A stretch of 64,000 bases of DNA from Acinetobacter pittii ATCC 19004 = CIP 70.29 (GCF_000369045.1 NZ_KB849797.1:266844-330843), one strand, 5' to 3'. Counted from the stretch's first letter, positions 8,290 to 17,148 are shown. Notes: a model not told the origin generated them from the letters alone. Made by a program: numbers and translations.

Positions 8290-8901
8290 TCAAGTGCCTA
8301 ATTGCAAGAGCAAATTACCACTTTTTAGCTCTAAAATGGTTTCACCTTTATCGTTTTCAATTAGTGTCCCATAGTTCACCAAATGATAGAAAGCTTGACG
8401 TTGAATCAGTGCATTAATCCCAAAACGGACATGCACATAAGGACGCAACTCTCCTGCATATTCACGCATAAAAATAGGATGTTCTGCATCAACCAAAATT
8501 ACATCTTGGTTAGTGGTGGTCAGTTGTAAAAACTGCTCACCTGAAATTGCGACCTGATCTGCCTGATTGACTAATAAAGGTTCATCTTCAACTTCGATTT
8601 CAATTTGTTCTACAGGGGTTTTCAGGTAGAATTTGCCTTCTTCTTTCCATAGGACTTTGGTAAACAGATCTAATAGAGCTTGGCGCTTGATTAATTGACC
8701 TTCGTGCCACCATTCTCCATTGGATTTCACCGTCAAATCCATTTTGCCGCAATGCTTTGGATGCCACTGCTCTAAAGGTGGAATTGACCTTTTGTGACTT
8801 TGCTGTACACCTTTTAAGTATTGTGCAATGTTCATTAAGTTTTTATCATCAGATAACGGTATTTTTCCCATATCCGATGGTGAATTATTTTGATTTACCA
8901 T
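8290..8901 (-). CDS. DUF1285 domain protein
   Basis: A 203-residue soluble protein of the DUF1285 family. Recognisable parts are IPPLEQWHPKHCGKMDLTV, then the GEWWHEGQLIKRQALLDLF segment and the FYLKTPVEQIEIEVED stretch, followed by a second beta-rich domain ending in HVRFGINALIQRQAFYHLV. The protein is ordinary in length for the family, and no catalytic function has been assigned. It is the first gene of a minus-strand group that continues with murI (46-nt gap) and is divergent from the ETF-QO gene. Confidence 0.82.
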   Translation of the reverse strand: MVNQNNSPSDMGKIPLSDDKNLMNIAQYLKGVQQSHKRSIPPLEQWHPKHCGKMDLTVKSNGEWWHEGQLIKRQALLDLFTKVLWKEEGKFYLKTPVEQIEIEVEDEPLLVNQADQVAISGEQFLQLTTTNQDVILVDAEHPIFMREYAGELRPYVHVRFGINALIQRQAFYHLVNYGTLIENDKGETILELKSGNLLLQLGT

Positions 8902-8943
8902 AGTTTATGCCTTGCTGACGAAAAAATGTTACGACTCAGCCAA

Positions 8944-8972
8944 TTGGCTAGATCATGGTTTAAAACTATACT
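8944..8972 (+). promoter_or_regulatory. Sigma-70 promoter for the ETF-QO gene
   Basis: TTGGCT at 8944-8949, a 17-nt spacer and TATACT at 8967-8972 form a good housekeeping promoter facing the ETF-QO gene, whose start codon is 117 nt downstream. Confidence 0.65.
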
Positions 8973-9088
8973 AGCCCAAACGATAAAAGGCACAATAGCA
9001 TATTTGCGCCTATGGATTAAAACACTCACGGCAGCACCGAATTATCTGAATATGACGGTTGCCACCTTTAAGTATTGAGGAGTCCTAC

Positions 9089-10801
9089 ATGGAACACATC
9101 GAACGTGAATCGATGGAGTTTGACGTTGTCATCGTAGGTGCAGGACCTGCAGGTCTATCTGCTGCGATTAAGATCCGTCAATTAGCGATTGAAAAAAACT
9201 TACCCGATCTTTCTGTTTGTGTAGTTGAAAAAGGCTCTGAAGTAGGTGCGCATATCTTGTCTGGTGCTGTGCTTGAGCCACGTGCCATCAATGAACTTTT
9301 CCCGAACTGGAAAGATGAAGGCGCGCCTCTTAATGTCCCTGTAACTGAAGACAAAACATTCTTCTTACTTTCAGACACCACTTCTAAAGAAGTTCCTCAT
9401 TGGATGGTTCCTAAAACCATGCACAACGACGGTAACTATGTGATCTCTTTAGGTAATGTGGTTCGCTGGTTAGGTCAAAAAGCTGAAGAGTTAGAAGTTT
9501 CTATCTTCCCTGGCTTTGCTGCATCTGAAGTGCTTTATCATGAAGACGGTACTGTAAAAGGTATTCAAACAGGCGACATGGGTATTGGTAAAGATGGAGA
9601 ACCAACGCATAACTTTACTCCAGGCTATGAGCTTCATGCTAAATATACCCTCTTCGCTGAAGGTTGCCGTGGTCACTTAGGTAAACGCTTAATTGCGAAA
9701 TACAACCTTGATAAAAATGCTGATCCTCAGCACTACGGTATCGGGATTAAAGAGCTTTGGGAAATTGACCCAGCAAAACATAAACCGGGCTTAGTCATGC
9801 ACGGTGCAGGTTGGCCTTTAGCAGAAACAGCTTCTTCAGGTGGCTGGTGGTTATACCACGCTGAAAACAACCAAGTGACTTTGGGCATGATTGTGGACTT
9901 GTCTTATGAAAATCCACACATGTATCCATTTATGGAAATGCAGCGCTGGAAAACTCACCCACTAATTAAACAGTATTTAGAAGGTGGTAAACGTATTTCT
10001 TACGGCGCACGTGCGGTAGTGAAAGGCGGTTTCAACTCTCTTCCTAAATTAACTTTCCCGGGCGGTTGCTTGATTGGTGATGATGCAGGTTTCTTAAACT
10101 TTGCAAAAATCAAAGGCTCACACACTGCCATGAAATCAGGCATGTTATGTGGTGAAGCTGTATTTGAAGCGATTGCTGCGGGTGTAGAAAAAGGCGGTGA
10201 TCTTGCGATTGCACGTGTTACTGAAGGCGAAGATTTATTCGTTAAAGAATTAACTTCATACACTGACAAATTTAACAACAGCTGGTTAAAAGAAGAGCTT
10301 TATAACTCTCGTAACTTTGGCCCAGCAATGCATAAATTTGGTCAATGGATGGGTGGTGCATTTAACTTTATCGACCAGAATGTCTTTAAAGTGCCATTCA
10401 CTTTACATGACTTGAAGCAAGACTTTGCTGTATTGAAAACTGTTGATGCAACAAGCTTTAAGCCAAACTATCCAAAACCAGATGGCAAACTTACATTTGA
10501 CCGTTTATCTTCAGTGTTTATTTCAAACACTGTACATGAAGAAAACCAGCCAGCTCACTTGAAGCTTACTGATCCTTCAATTCCAGTGAATGTGAACTTA
10601 CCGAAATGGGATGAGCCTGCTCAGCGCTACTGCCCAGCTGGTGTTTACGAAATCATGGAAAATGATGATGGCTCTAAACGCTTCCAGATTAACGCAGCGA
10701 ACTGTGTTCACTGTAAGACCTGTGATATTAAAGACCCATCTCAAAATATCACATGGGTAACGCCTGAAGGCGGCGGTGGTCCGAATTACCCTAACATGTA
10801 A
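9089..10801 (+). CDS. Electron transfer flavoprotein-ubiquinone oxidoreductase
   Basis: The ATG at 9089 (MEHIERESMEFDVVIVGAG) is preceded by GAGGAG and gives 570 residues; a start 30 nt upstream lacks such a site. The enzyme passes electrons from reduced ETF, fed by acyl-CoA and other dehydrogenases, to ubiquinone at the inner membrane. The FAD motif GAGPAG is at residues 17-22, the central SYGARAVVKGGFNSLPKL segment is conserved, and the C-terminal [4Fe-4S] domain holds the four ligands in RYCPAGVYE and CVHCKTCDIKDP. The length matches bacterial and mitochondrial orthologues. A bidirectional terminator follows. Confidence 0.96.
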   Translation: MEHIERESMEFDVVIVGAGPAGLSAAIKIRQLAIEKNLPDLSVCVVEKGSEVGAHILSGAVLEPRAINELFPNWKDEGAPLNVPVTEDKTFFLLSDTTSKEVPHWMVPKTMHNDGNYVISLGNVVRWLGQKAEELEVSIFPGFAASEVLYHEDGTVKGIQTGDMGIGKDGEPTHNFTPGYELHAKYTLFAEGCRGHLGKRLIAKYNLDKNADPQHYGIGIKELWEIDPAKHKPGLVMHGAGWPLAETASSGGWWLYHAENNQVTLGMIVDLSYENPHMYPFMEMQRWKTHPLIKQYLEGGKRISYGARAVVKGGFNSLPKLTFPGGCLIGDDAGFLNFAKIKGSHTAMKSGMLCGEAVFEAIAAGVEKGGDLAIARVTEGEDLFVKELTSYTDKFNNSWLKEELYNSRNFGPAMHKFGQWMGGAFNFIDQNVFKVPFTLHDLKQDFAVLKTVDATSFKPNYPKPDGKLTFDRLSSVFISNTVHEENQPAHLKLTDPSIPVNVNLPKWDEPAQRYCPAGVYEIMENDDGSKRFQINAANCVHCKTCDIKDPSQNITWVTPEGGGGPNYPNM

Positions 10802-10844
10802 TTCCTTGCGCCGCTTTAGCCGCGGCTCATATCCTAATATGTAA

Positions 10845-10876
10845 TAAAAAAGCCCCGATTATTCGGGGCTTTTTTA
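10845..10876. terminator. Bidirectional intrinsic terminator
   Basis: AGCCCCGA at 10851-10858 pairs with TCGGGGCT at 10863-10870, flanked by A and T runs on both sides. It serves the ETF-QO gene on the plus strand and the convergent membrane-protein gene on the minus strand. Confidence 0.92.
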
Positions 10877-10887
10877 TTAGTATCCGC

Positions 10888-11268
10888 TTATTGAAAAGGC
10901 GGTATTTTTGCTACGTTTAAATTAAAATTCTTTTTATAGAAAATAAATGTGCCTAATAAAAATAAGCCAAGAAAACCAAAGTTTCGCGCTAAATCGTAGT
11001 ACCAAACCGATTTACCAAATAATAAATCAAGAATTAACATCAGCCCGAGAAACCTTGTATGCAAGATCAAACTCATCTTTATCTTTGGTTCAGGAGCAAA
11101 AGATGTATTTCTATAACCGAGTAGAATTGAACCTAAAATAATGAGAATAGATATAATAATGATAGCAACAGTTTCAGATAACCAAGAGATCTCTAAATGT
11201 AATAAACCAGCAATAGTGAAAAACCAAAGACAGATTAATAAGCTTCGTTTCACAAAATAATCATTCAT
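10888..11268 (-). CDS. Small membrane protein of unknown function
   Basis: A 126-residue, strongly hydrophobic protein. Four candidate membrane segments are visible: around residues 8-26 (LLICLWFFTIAGLLHL), 31-51 (TVAIIIISILIILGSILLG), 70-84 (FLGLMLILDLLFG) and 95-111 (FGFLGLFLLGTFIFY). No catalytic or ligand-binding motif is apparent. It lies alone, convergent with the ETF-QO gene, with a very AT-rich upstream region (about 11270-11395). That region contains AATGATAATT and AATAAGAAT on the minus strand, weakly reminiscent of Fur boxes. I do not recognise the family. Confidence 0.6.
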   Translation of the reverse strand: MNDYFVKRSLLICLWFFTIAGLLHLEISWLSETVAIIIISILIILGSILLGYRNTSFAPEPKIKMSLILHTRFLGLMLILDLLFGKSVWYYDLARNFGFLGLFLLGTFIFYKKNFNLNVAKIPPFQ

Positions 11269-11400
11269 TTTTATACGTCATTTATATGCTTAATTTTATA
11301 AATTATATAACGATTCTTATTTGTAAAAAATTATCATTTCAAATTAAAGTTAAATTATTCATGGCTTCTAATCGTCTTTATTAGAAGCCTTATTATCCTA

Positions 11401-11658
11401 TTAACCTTTCTTCACTAAATAATGAAATTCTTTATGACCATTTTCATCTAAGCGTTCTTCTTGTAACAACAACTCATGGCCTAAATGCATACAAAACTTA
11501 GGAATATCCCACGAGGTCGAATTATCTGTTGCGAAGACTTCAACCACATCCCCAGACTTAGATTTGCGGATGGCTTGATGCAACATCATGACAGGTTCCG
11601 GACAACGTAAACCACGCGTATTGAGTTGTACAGTAGGTGAAATGGGTTGCTCTGACAT
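11401..11658 (-). CDS. TusA-family sulfurtransferase
   Basis: From the start MSEQPIS the protein has 85 residues (an alternative ATG adds five). The TusA/SirA fold is recognisable: LNTRGLRCPEPVMMLHQAI holds the conserved CPxP motif with its catalytic cysteine near residue 19, followed by GDVVEVFATDNSTSWDIPKFC and a C-terminal hydrophobic strand. TusA-type proteins carry persulfide sulfur, for example to TusBCD in 2-thiouridine synthesis of tRNA. Whether this copy is the true TusA or a YedF-like relative cannot be decided from sequence alone. It is monocistronic. Confidence 0.88.
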   Translation of the reverse strand: MSEQPISPTVQLNTRGLRCPEPVMMLHQAIRKSKSGDVVEVFATDNSTSWDIPKFCMHLGHELLLQEERLDENGHKEFHYLVKKG

Positions 11659-11842
11659 AACAAACTCGAACAAATAGAACTTTCACATTTTAGCATAAAC
11701 AAATTACTGAGCTGTTAACTGTAACTGGCTTTTACATAACAATATACGTTTTGTCTTTTAGCTTGTTTTATAGATGCATAAGCATCTTTTCTTCGGTATG
11801 ATCTGTGTATTCATTTGATACATTGAGTCTTTAGGAAAGATC

Positions 11843-12682
11843 ATGCAAGAGGAACCAAGTCCGTCGTGGGGAATGCGAGGCTTACGAAAATGGTTAGGTA
11901 CAGCGCCAGAAACCCGTGATGAATTATTAAAATTAGTCCAAAATTCACGCCGCTTTTTAGAACCAGATACTGTTGCTATGCTTGAAGGCGTTCTTGACCT
12001 TCCAGCCACAAAAATTCGTGAAGTCATGACGCCACGAACAGCAATGATCAGTTTACAAGAAGATGATCAATTACTTGATATTCTTGATGTACTGGTCGAG
12101 TCTGCTCACTCACGCTTTCCAGTCTTCTCTGCCGATCAACCTGACAATGTTGTCGGGATTTTGCTCGCAAAAGATTTGTTGCCGTTTCTAACTGAACCGA
12201 ATACCAAAGTCGATATTCGAGTTCTTATGCGCCAGCCTTTATTTGTTCCTGAAAGTGCACGTTCCGATCAGGTCCTACGCATGTTAAAGCATACTCAGAC
12301 TCACATTGCGATTGTGATTGATGAATATGGTTCAACAGCCGGTCTTGTTACGCTTGAAGATATTCTTGAAGAGATCGTTGGCGAAATTGAAGATGAGCAC
12401 GACACGGTCGATGAAGATGCTCAGTACATTGTTCCTGACAATGACCATACGGTAGCAAATGCATGGATGGTGCAAGCACTTACACCAATCGAACATTTCA
12501 ATACTGTTTTAGATGCTGATTTTTCTGACGATGAAGTAGAAACTGTCGGCGGTTTATTGCTTCAAGAGATTGGTCTGGTAAGTGATTTACAAGGTCAAAC
12601 TGTTGAGCTTGGAAATTGGTTATTTACAATCGTTGAAGCAGATGCCCGCACTATTCATCTGATTCGAGCTGTACGTCAATGA
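11843..12682 (+). CDS. corC: CorC/HlyC-type CBS-domain protein (YbeX)
   Basis: A 279-residue cytoplasmic protein without the membrane DUF21 domain, as in E. coli CorC/YbeX. Two CBS domains span about residues 60-185, with VMTPRTAMISL at the start of the first and IDEYGSTAGLVTLEDILEEI at the end of the second. A CorC_HlyC domain follows to the C-terminus (about 200-279, VETVGGLLLQEIG). Family members are linked to Mg2+/Co2+ homeostasis and, beside lnt, to envelope or ribosome functions. Its stop overlaps the lnt start as ATGA, so the two are coupled; the corC-lnt order is common in gammaproteobacteria. Confidence 0.92.
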   Translation: MQEEPSPSWGMRGLRKWLGTAPETRDELLKLVQNSRRFLEPDTVAMLEGVLDLPATKIREVMTPRTAMISLQEDDQLLDILDVLVESAHSRFPVFSADQPDNVVGILLAKDLLPFLTEPNTKVDIRVLMRQPLFVPESARSDQVLRMLKHTQTHIAIVIDEYGSTAGLVTLEDILEEIVGEIEDEHDTVDEDAQYIVPDNDHTVANAWMVQALTPIEHFNTVLDADFSDDEVETVGGLLLQEIGLVSDLQGQTVELGNWLFTIVEADARTIHLIRAVRQ

Positions 12683-14238
12683 GAGCATACTTTGAAAAGC
12701 TGTTAGATTCTTCGCAACAACAAAAACAGCTTCCTTTAATTTTTCCTTTACTCATTGCTTTATTTTCAGGTGCCGTGTTCAGTTTTTCACTGGCACCTTA
12801 TTATTGGTGGTGGTTGGCAATTTTATCTCCAGCCCTACTCTATGCAACATTACATAAGCGCTCAGCTAAACAAGCCTTTGCTATTGGTTGGAGCTATGGC
12901 TTTGGCTTATGGTTTGTAGGTGCTTTCTGGCTCTATACTTCCATCCATGTATATGGCGATACCAATGCTTTTCTAAGCGTGTGTATGATTGCTATTATGG
13001 CCCTTGTGATGGGTCTATTTACGGCATTTCAGACATGGGTTTACCGACGATTCTTCCCTGAAACACCACTTACTTTTGCCCCACTTTGGATTGTTTTCGA
13101 ATGGGCAAAAACTTGGGTATTTACAGGTTTCCCATGGCTGTTTGTAGGTTACGCTTTTACTGAACGCTTACTCGATGGTTATGCACCTCTATTTGGTATT
13201 TATGCAATTTCCTTCGTCGTCATTGTATTAGCGTGTGCTTTCGTCGAAGTTCTACGCAAACGTATTTTCTGGGTTATCCCTTCTGCTCTGTTAGTTTTGG
13301 GTGCATGGGGAGCATCATATATACAGTTTGTAAAACCTAAAGATGCCAAGCCGCTTAGCGTTTCGCTCATTCAAGGTAACATTCCACAAGATTTAAAATG
13401 GCTGACTGAATACCAAGTTAGAACATTAGAAATTTATGCTGGTCTGACACAATCTGAATGGGGCCGTGACCTGATTGTATGGCCTGAGTCTTCAATTCCG
13501 CTTTTCCAAACCGATATTGAACCGTTTTTGGATGCAATGGATGCACAAGCTAAAAAGAACCATACTGCATGGGTAACCGGAATTCCCTACTGGGATGTTG
13601 CAAAATCACATCAAGTTGGTAGCCCGCTGTATTACAACAGTATTATGGCCTCTGGTAGCGATTCAAGCGGCCTCTATAAAAAGCAACGTCTCGTACCTTT
13701 TGGTGAATATATTCCGCTGTCAGGTTTGCTTTCTTGGGTGTTACCAGCCATGCAAAATGACATTAGCATGAGCGGTTTTACACGTGGTGAGAGTGATCAG
13801 AAACCACTTTTAATTAAAGGGCATGCGCTTGCTGCTGCAATTTGTTATGAAGTGGCTTACCCCAACCTGACAAGACGTAATGCAGAAGATAGCGACTTTT
13901 TGGTGACTGTATCGAATGATGCTTGGTTTACGGGTACTGCTGGGCCTTGGCAACATTTACAAATGGTGCAGATGCGCGCGAAAGAAAATGGCCGCTGGTT
14001 TATTCGTGCAACCAACACAGGTGTAACAGCGTTTATTGATCAAAATGGTCATATCACTGAACAAGCACCAATCGATAAAGAGTTCGTCTTGAGAGGTGAT
14101 TTACCTGCTATGCAAGGCCAAACTCTTTATAACCGTTTAGGTGATTATCCAATTTTAGGATTTGCGGTCTTACTGCTGATTTTAGGTTGGGTTTACCGTC
14201 CACGTAAAGTTGATGTTTCTTTTAAATCTCGTCGCTAA
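12679..14238 (+). CDS. lnt: Apolipoprotein N-acyltransferase
   Basis: A 519-residue inner-membrane enzyme that adds the third acyl chain to the N-terminal cysteine of lipoproteins. Several membrane helices occupy the first 215 residues, a periplasmic nitrilase domain spans roughly 225-480, and a last helix lies near the C-terminus. The catalytic triad is visible: E270 in VWPESS, K335 in LYKKQRLVPFGEY and C389 in AAICYEVAYP. The start overlaps corC by 4 bp. Its end is 1 nt from the convergent CsaA-like gene. Confidence 0.96.
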   Translation: MRAYFEKLLDSSQQQKQLPLIFPLLIALFSGAVFSFSLAPYYWWWLAILSPALLYATLHKRSAKQAFAIGWSYGFGLWFVGAFWLYTSIHVYGDTNAFLSVCMIAIMALVMGLFTAFQTWVYRRFFPETPLTFAPLWIVFEWAKTWVFTGFPWLFVGYAFTERLLDGYAPLFGIYAISFVVIVLACAFVEVLRKRIFWVIPSALLVLGAWGASYIQFVKPKDAKPLSVSLIQGNIPQDLKWLTEYQVRTLEIYAGLTQSEWGRDLIVWPESSIPLFQTDIEPFLDAMDAQAKKNHTAWVTGIPYWDVAKSHQVGSPLYYNSIMASGSDSSGLYKKQRLVPFGEYIPLSGLLSWVLPAMQNDISMSGFTRGESDQKPLLIKGHALAAAICYEVAYPNLTRRNAEDSDFLVTVSNDAWFTGTAGPWQHLQMVQMRAKENGRWFIRATNTGVTAFIDQNGHITEQAPIDKEFVLRGDLPAMQGQTLYNRLGDYPILGFAVLLLILGWVYRPRKVDVSFKSRR

Positions 14239-14239
14239 A

Positions 14240-14578
14240 TCATAATAACTTTGTACCCAGAGGCACTTCAAACTCTGGGATACAAAGTGCGACATCACCA
14301 TCTGCATTATGAAATCCTGTCACCAAACATTCTGACTGAATAGGCCCTATTTGTTTTTTAGGGAAATTCACTACAGCAACAACTAATTTACCCACCAAAT
14401 CTTGTGGTTGATAGAGCTTGGTGATTTGCGCACTCGATTTACGTACACCCAATTCTTCACCAAAATCTACATGCAAAATATAAGCAGGTTTACGCGCTTT
14501 TTCAAAAACCTCAGCTTGAATAATTTTACCAACACGAAGCTCTACTTTTAAAAAATCATTCCAATCGATTTGTTCCAT
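14240..14578 (-). CDS. tRNA-binding (EMAP/CsaA-like) domain protein
   Basis: A 112-residue single OB-fold protein of the tRNA_bind family, as in CsaA and E. coli YgjH. Typical segments are KVELRVGKIIQAEVFEKARKP near residue 11, the KSSAQITKLY segment and LVVAVVNFPKKQIGPIQSEC. CsaA is described as an export-related chaperone in Bacillus, while other members bind tRNA; either role is possible here. It is convergent with lnt, with only 1 nt between the stop codons, so there is no room for a shared intrinsic terminator. Confidence 0.85.
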   Translation of the reverse strand: MEQIDWNDFLKVELRVGKIIQAEVFEKARKPAYILHVDFGEELGVRKSSAQITKLYQPQDLVGKLVVAVVNFPKKQIGPIQSECLVTGFHNADGDVALCIPEFEVPLGTKLL

Positions 14579-14661
14579 TTCATATTTCTCATTTTCTTAA
14601 ATTGCTGATTTGAAGCATATAATATGTACAAATGAAGAAACACCCTGTTTTTAAGTCCTGT

Positions 14662-14697
14662 TAAAAAATAAAACGTAGATGTTGAGTCTACGTTTTA
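14662..14697 (-). terminator. Intrinsic terminator of the membrane-protein gene
   Basis: AAAACGTAGA at 14670-14679 pairs perfectly with TCTACGTTTT at 14687-14696. On the minus strand the stem is followed by a T-rich tract, placing it 28 nt after the stop of the upstream minus-strand gene. Confidence 0.82.
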
Positions 14698-14723
14698 TCT
14701 AAAAATTTGGTTTTAAAATATTA

Positions 14724-15068
14724 TTAAAAAGCGATTGATAATTGCAGAGATAAATATGCAACTAAACTCGATAAAAAGACCATAGGTACATAACGATAAG
14801 CTTTAAAAAGAAATTGCTCATATTGAGTAGATATTTGTTTAGCTTGCCACACGCTCGCTTTTAATGCAGTAAAGAAGCTCACCATTAACCATGCACTCAC
14901 AATACTTAATGCAAAGAAACCAATCATGATTTGGCTACTTCCCTCTGTACTCAGCCATAACTTTAATGAAACTTCAGCAATCGGCAATAAACCCAAAATC
15001 AATAGGACAGACTTGAGCATTACCCAATGAAACTGAGTCAGTTCATCTACTATGAGAAATGCTTTCAT
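14724..15068 (-). CDS. Small membrane protein of unknown function
   Basis: A 114-residue protein with four likely transmembrane helices: near residues 16-36 (VMLKSVLLILGLLPIAEVSL), 46-66 (QIMIGFFALSIVSAWLMVSF) and a C-terminal pair ending in VPMVFLSSLVAYLSLQLSIAF. No functional motif is visible. An AGGAGAG Shine-Dalgarno directly precedes the ATG, so it is very likely translated. The upstream region (15069-15334) is extremely AT-rich and contains a long perfect inverted repeat. The gene has its own terminator and appears monocistronic. Family not recognised. Confidence 0.62.
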   Translation of the reverse strand: MKAFLIVDELTQFHWVMLKSVLLILGLLPIAEVSLKLWLSTEGSSQIMIGFFALSIVSAWLMVSFFTALKASVWQAKQISTQYEQFLFKAYRYVPMVFLSSLVAYLSLQLSIAF

Positions 15069-15268
15069 TTAATCTCTCCTTTTAATTGAATAAAGTGCTT
15101 TTTATTTATTATGCAAAGCTTTCATTTAAATATATAGCTTATTTTTCTCTACATTTTAACTTTCTTGTAACTATTAAATATGGGAATAATTCTTATTATA
15201 AATCTCAAATATTTATATTAACTTTAATTTATATTTTTCAGTTAGTTATTATATTTTTCTGATTGAGA

Positions 15269-15321
15269 GAGATTATCAATTCGTATTATCATTTTAACTG
15301 TTTAACTGAATTGATAATCTC
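15269..15321. repeat. 14-bp perfect inverted repeat downstream of gspG
   Basis: GAGATTATCAATTC (15269-15282) and GAATTGATAATCTC (15308-15321) are exact reverse complements around a 25-nt loop. It may act as the gspG transcript end, though without a good U-tract, or as a regulatory site for the next minus-strand gene. The arms contain GATAAT words of the kind found in Fur boxes. Confidence 0.6.
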
Positions 15322-15334
15322 CATTACATTTTAA

Positions 15335-15919
15335 TTAAGGTTGATAATAAATATCTGCATCATTACCTTCACCGCCTTCTTTGCCATCCGCTCCAAATGA
15401 GTACAAGTCAAAAGCTCGACCATCTGCCCCAGGAATGACATATTGAATATCATTTTTCCAGCTGTCTTTAGGATAACCACCTTTTACATAACCACCTGGC
15501 ATCCAGTTTTTCGCTGTAGCAGGCTGGTTAACCAAAGCATCTAACCCACCTTCTTGCATGGTTGGGAAATGGCCATTATCTAGCTTGTACTGATCTAAAG
15601 CACCCGCCACACCCTTTAATGCAATTTGAGTCGTATCAATTTTAGCTTTTTCACTACGCCCCATGACATTTGGTACGATTAAAGCTGCTAACACACCTAA
15701 AATTACAATCACGACCATGACTTCAATGAGGGTAAAGCCTGAGGCACGCTTCATTCGAGCACCGCTCGAACGTGCCGCAAGTCCGAAAGCTGTGCTTGAG
15801 GAGCAAACATCTGATAGAGAGCAATGCTCGGAATGGCACGTTGGCTCAAACTGATTTGAAACCGCAGATTCACTATGTTGTTCCATCGCTGTTTCGCTTT
15901 GAATATTTTTTACTTTCAT
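15335..15919 (-). CDS. gspG: Type II secretion major pseudopilin GspG with unusual N-terminal extension
   Basis: The major pseudopilin of the type II secretion system, processed by prepilin peptidase. The cleavage site and helix are clear: MKRASG then FTLIEVMVVIVILG, followed by the GspG body with YKLDNGHFPT, GGYPKDSWKNDIQY and the calcium-site region YSFGADGKEGGEGNDADI. A start at 15919 (AGAGAT Shine-Dalgarno, 23 nt after gspF) gives 194 residues, with about 55 hydrophilic residues before MKRASG including several cysteines. A start at 15754 gives an ordinary 139-residue precursor, but its upstream sequence is a hairpin without a clear ribosome site. Which start is used is open. Confidence 0.88.
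   Translation of the reverse strand: MKVKNIQSETAMEQHSESAVSNQFEPTCHSEHCSLSDVCSSSTAFGLAARSSGARMKRASGFTLIEVMVVIVILGVLAALIVPNVMGRSEKAKIDTTQIALKGVAGALDQYKLDNGHFPTMQEGGLDALVNQPATAKNWMPGGYVKGGYPKDSWKNDIQYVIPGADGRAFDLYSFGADGKEGGEGNDADIYYQP
15754..15842. repeat. Inverted-repeat segment inside the gspG 5' region
   Basis: TTCGAGC (15754-15760) and GCTCGAA (15764-15770) form a tight hairpin at the internal ATG, and AACGTGCC (15769-15776) is mirrored exactly by GGCACGTT (15835-15842). The segment coincides with the atypical N-terminal extension and looks like a small inserted element. Confidence 0.5.
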
Positions 15920-15942
15920 CATTATCTCTAATATCAAAGTTA

Positions 15943-17148
15943 TTAAATCATATTGTTCATATTTACGATTGGCAGCATAACCGCGATTACAATAACCAGT
16001 ACAATGCTTGCCATTAAAACCAGCATAAGCGGTTCAAGTAATGCCAGTAAGGTTGAAATAAATGTCGTCACCTCACGGTCTTGCATGGTCGATGCTCGTT
16101 CTAACATCCTGTCAAGCTCGCCTGATGCCTCTCCACTTCGAATCATTTGTACCATCATTGGCGGGAAATAACCACTGCGCTCCAGTTGCGTACCTAAGTT
16201 ACCCCCCTCTGTCACTCGCTCAGCCGCATGAGCAATTGAGTCGCGAATAACCCAGTTATTGGTCACTGCTGCACCAATTTTTAAGGCATCGACCAAAGGG
16301 ACACCTGAACGGGTCAAAATAGATAAGGTACTGGCAAATCGTGCAGCATTAATACCACGTGACAGTTTACCGAATAATGGCAATTTGAGTGTTAATCGAT
16401 CAAAAGCATAATGTCCAGCAGTGGTTTTTAAAAACCGAACGAATGCGATAACACCTACCACTGCAAAAAGAATAATAAACACCCACGCGTGGCGAATAAA
16501 ATCACTCGCTTTCATTAAAGCGACTGTAATCCACGGTAAAGCATCTTTATTTTGATCAAAAGTTTTTACAATCTCTGGCACAACATAAGTCATTAAACCC
16601 ATCACAATACCAAAAGACATTAGCATTAAAATAATTGGATAAATCATGGCGCCCTGAACTTTCTTTTGCATGGCAAAGCGGTTTTCGGTGTAATCCGAAA
16701 GCTGATCTAAAATGAGATCTAAATGCCCAGAACGCTCGCCAGCAGCCACCGTTGCAATATAAAGGTCAGGGAAACGTCCAGACTGCTGCATACCTTGTGC
16801 GAGTGAATGCCCTTCTAAGACTCGAGAACGCACAGATAATAAAAGATTTTGCACATGTGTTTTTTCACTTTGCCTACTCACGGCGCGCAAAGCTTCTTCA
16901 AGTGGAATAGCAGCGGCAACCAAGACCGAAAGTTGTCTAGTCATGAGCGCCAAATCGTAAGCGCTGAACTTTTTTTGGAATAATCCCTGACTCTGATGTT
17001 TATCTTTTTGTTCAACAGGGTCAACGCTAATTGGAGTCCATGCTTTATCACGTAATTGTTGGCGAATCTGGCGCGCTGAGTCTCCCTCAAGCACCCCTTT
17101 TTGCTGCTTCCCTGAAGCATCAATGGCAGTAAATTGATATGCAGGCAT
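15943..17148 (-). CDS. gspF: Type II secretion inner-membrane protein GspF
   Basis: A 401-residue polytopic platform protein of the type II secretion system, which couples the GspE ATPase to pseudopilus assembly. It begins with MPAYQFTAIDASGKQQKGVLEGDSARQIR-type sequence, split here between a cytoplasmic N-terminal part and two duplicated T2SSF domains (about residues 70-195 and 272-395). Both domains carry LxxGxxLxxAL-like helices and the membrane stretches (LMLMSFGIVMGLMTYVVPEI; LLEPLMLVLMASIVLVIVI). It precedes gspG by 23 nt. The remaining gsp genes are not in this window, consistent with the dispersed T2SS genes of Acinetobacter. Confidence 0.95.
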   Translation of the reverse strand: MPAYQFTAIDASGKQQKGVLEGDSARQIRQQLRDKAWTPISVDPVEQKDKHQSQGLFQKKFSAYDLALMTRQLSVLVAAAIPLEEALRAVSRQSEKTHVQNLLLSVRSRVLEGHSLAQGMQQSGRFPDLYIATVAAGERSGHLDLILDQLSDYTENRFAMQKKVQGAMIYPIILMLMSFGIVMGLMTYVVPEIVKTFDQNKDALPWITVALMKASDFIRHAWVFIILFAVVGVIAFVRFLKTTAGHYAFDRLTLKLPLFGKLSRGINAARFASTLSILTRSGVPLVDALKIGAAVTNNWVIRDSIAHAAERVTEGGNLGTQLERSGYFPPMMVQMIRSGEASGELDRMLERASTMQDREVTTFISTLLALLEPLMLVLMASIVLVIVIAVMLPIVNMNNMI

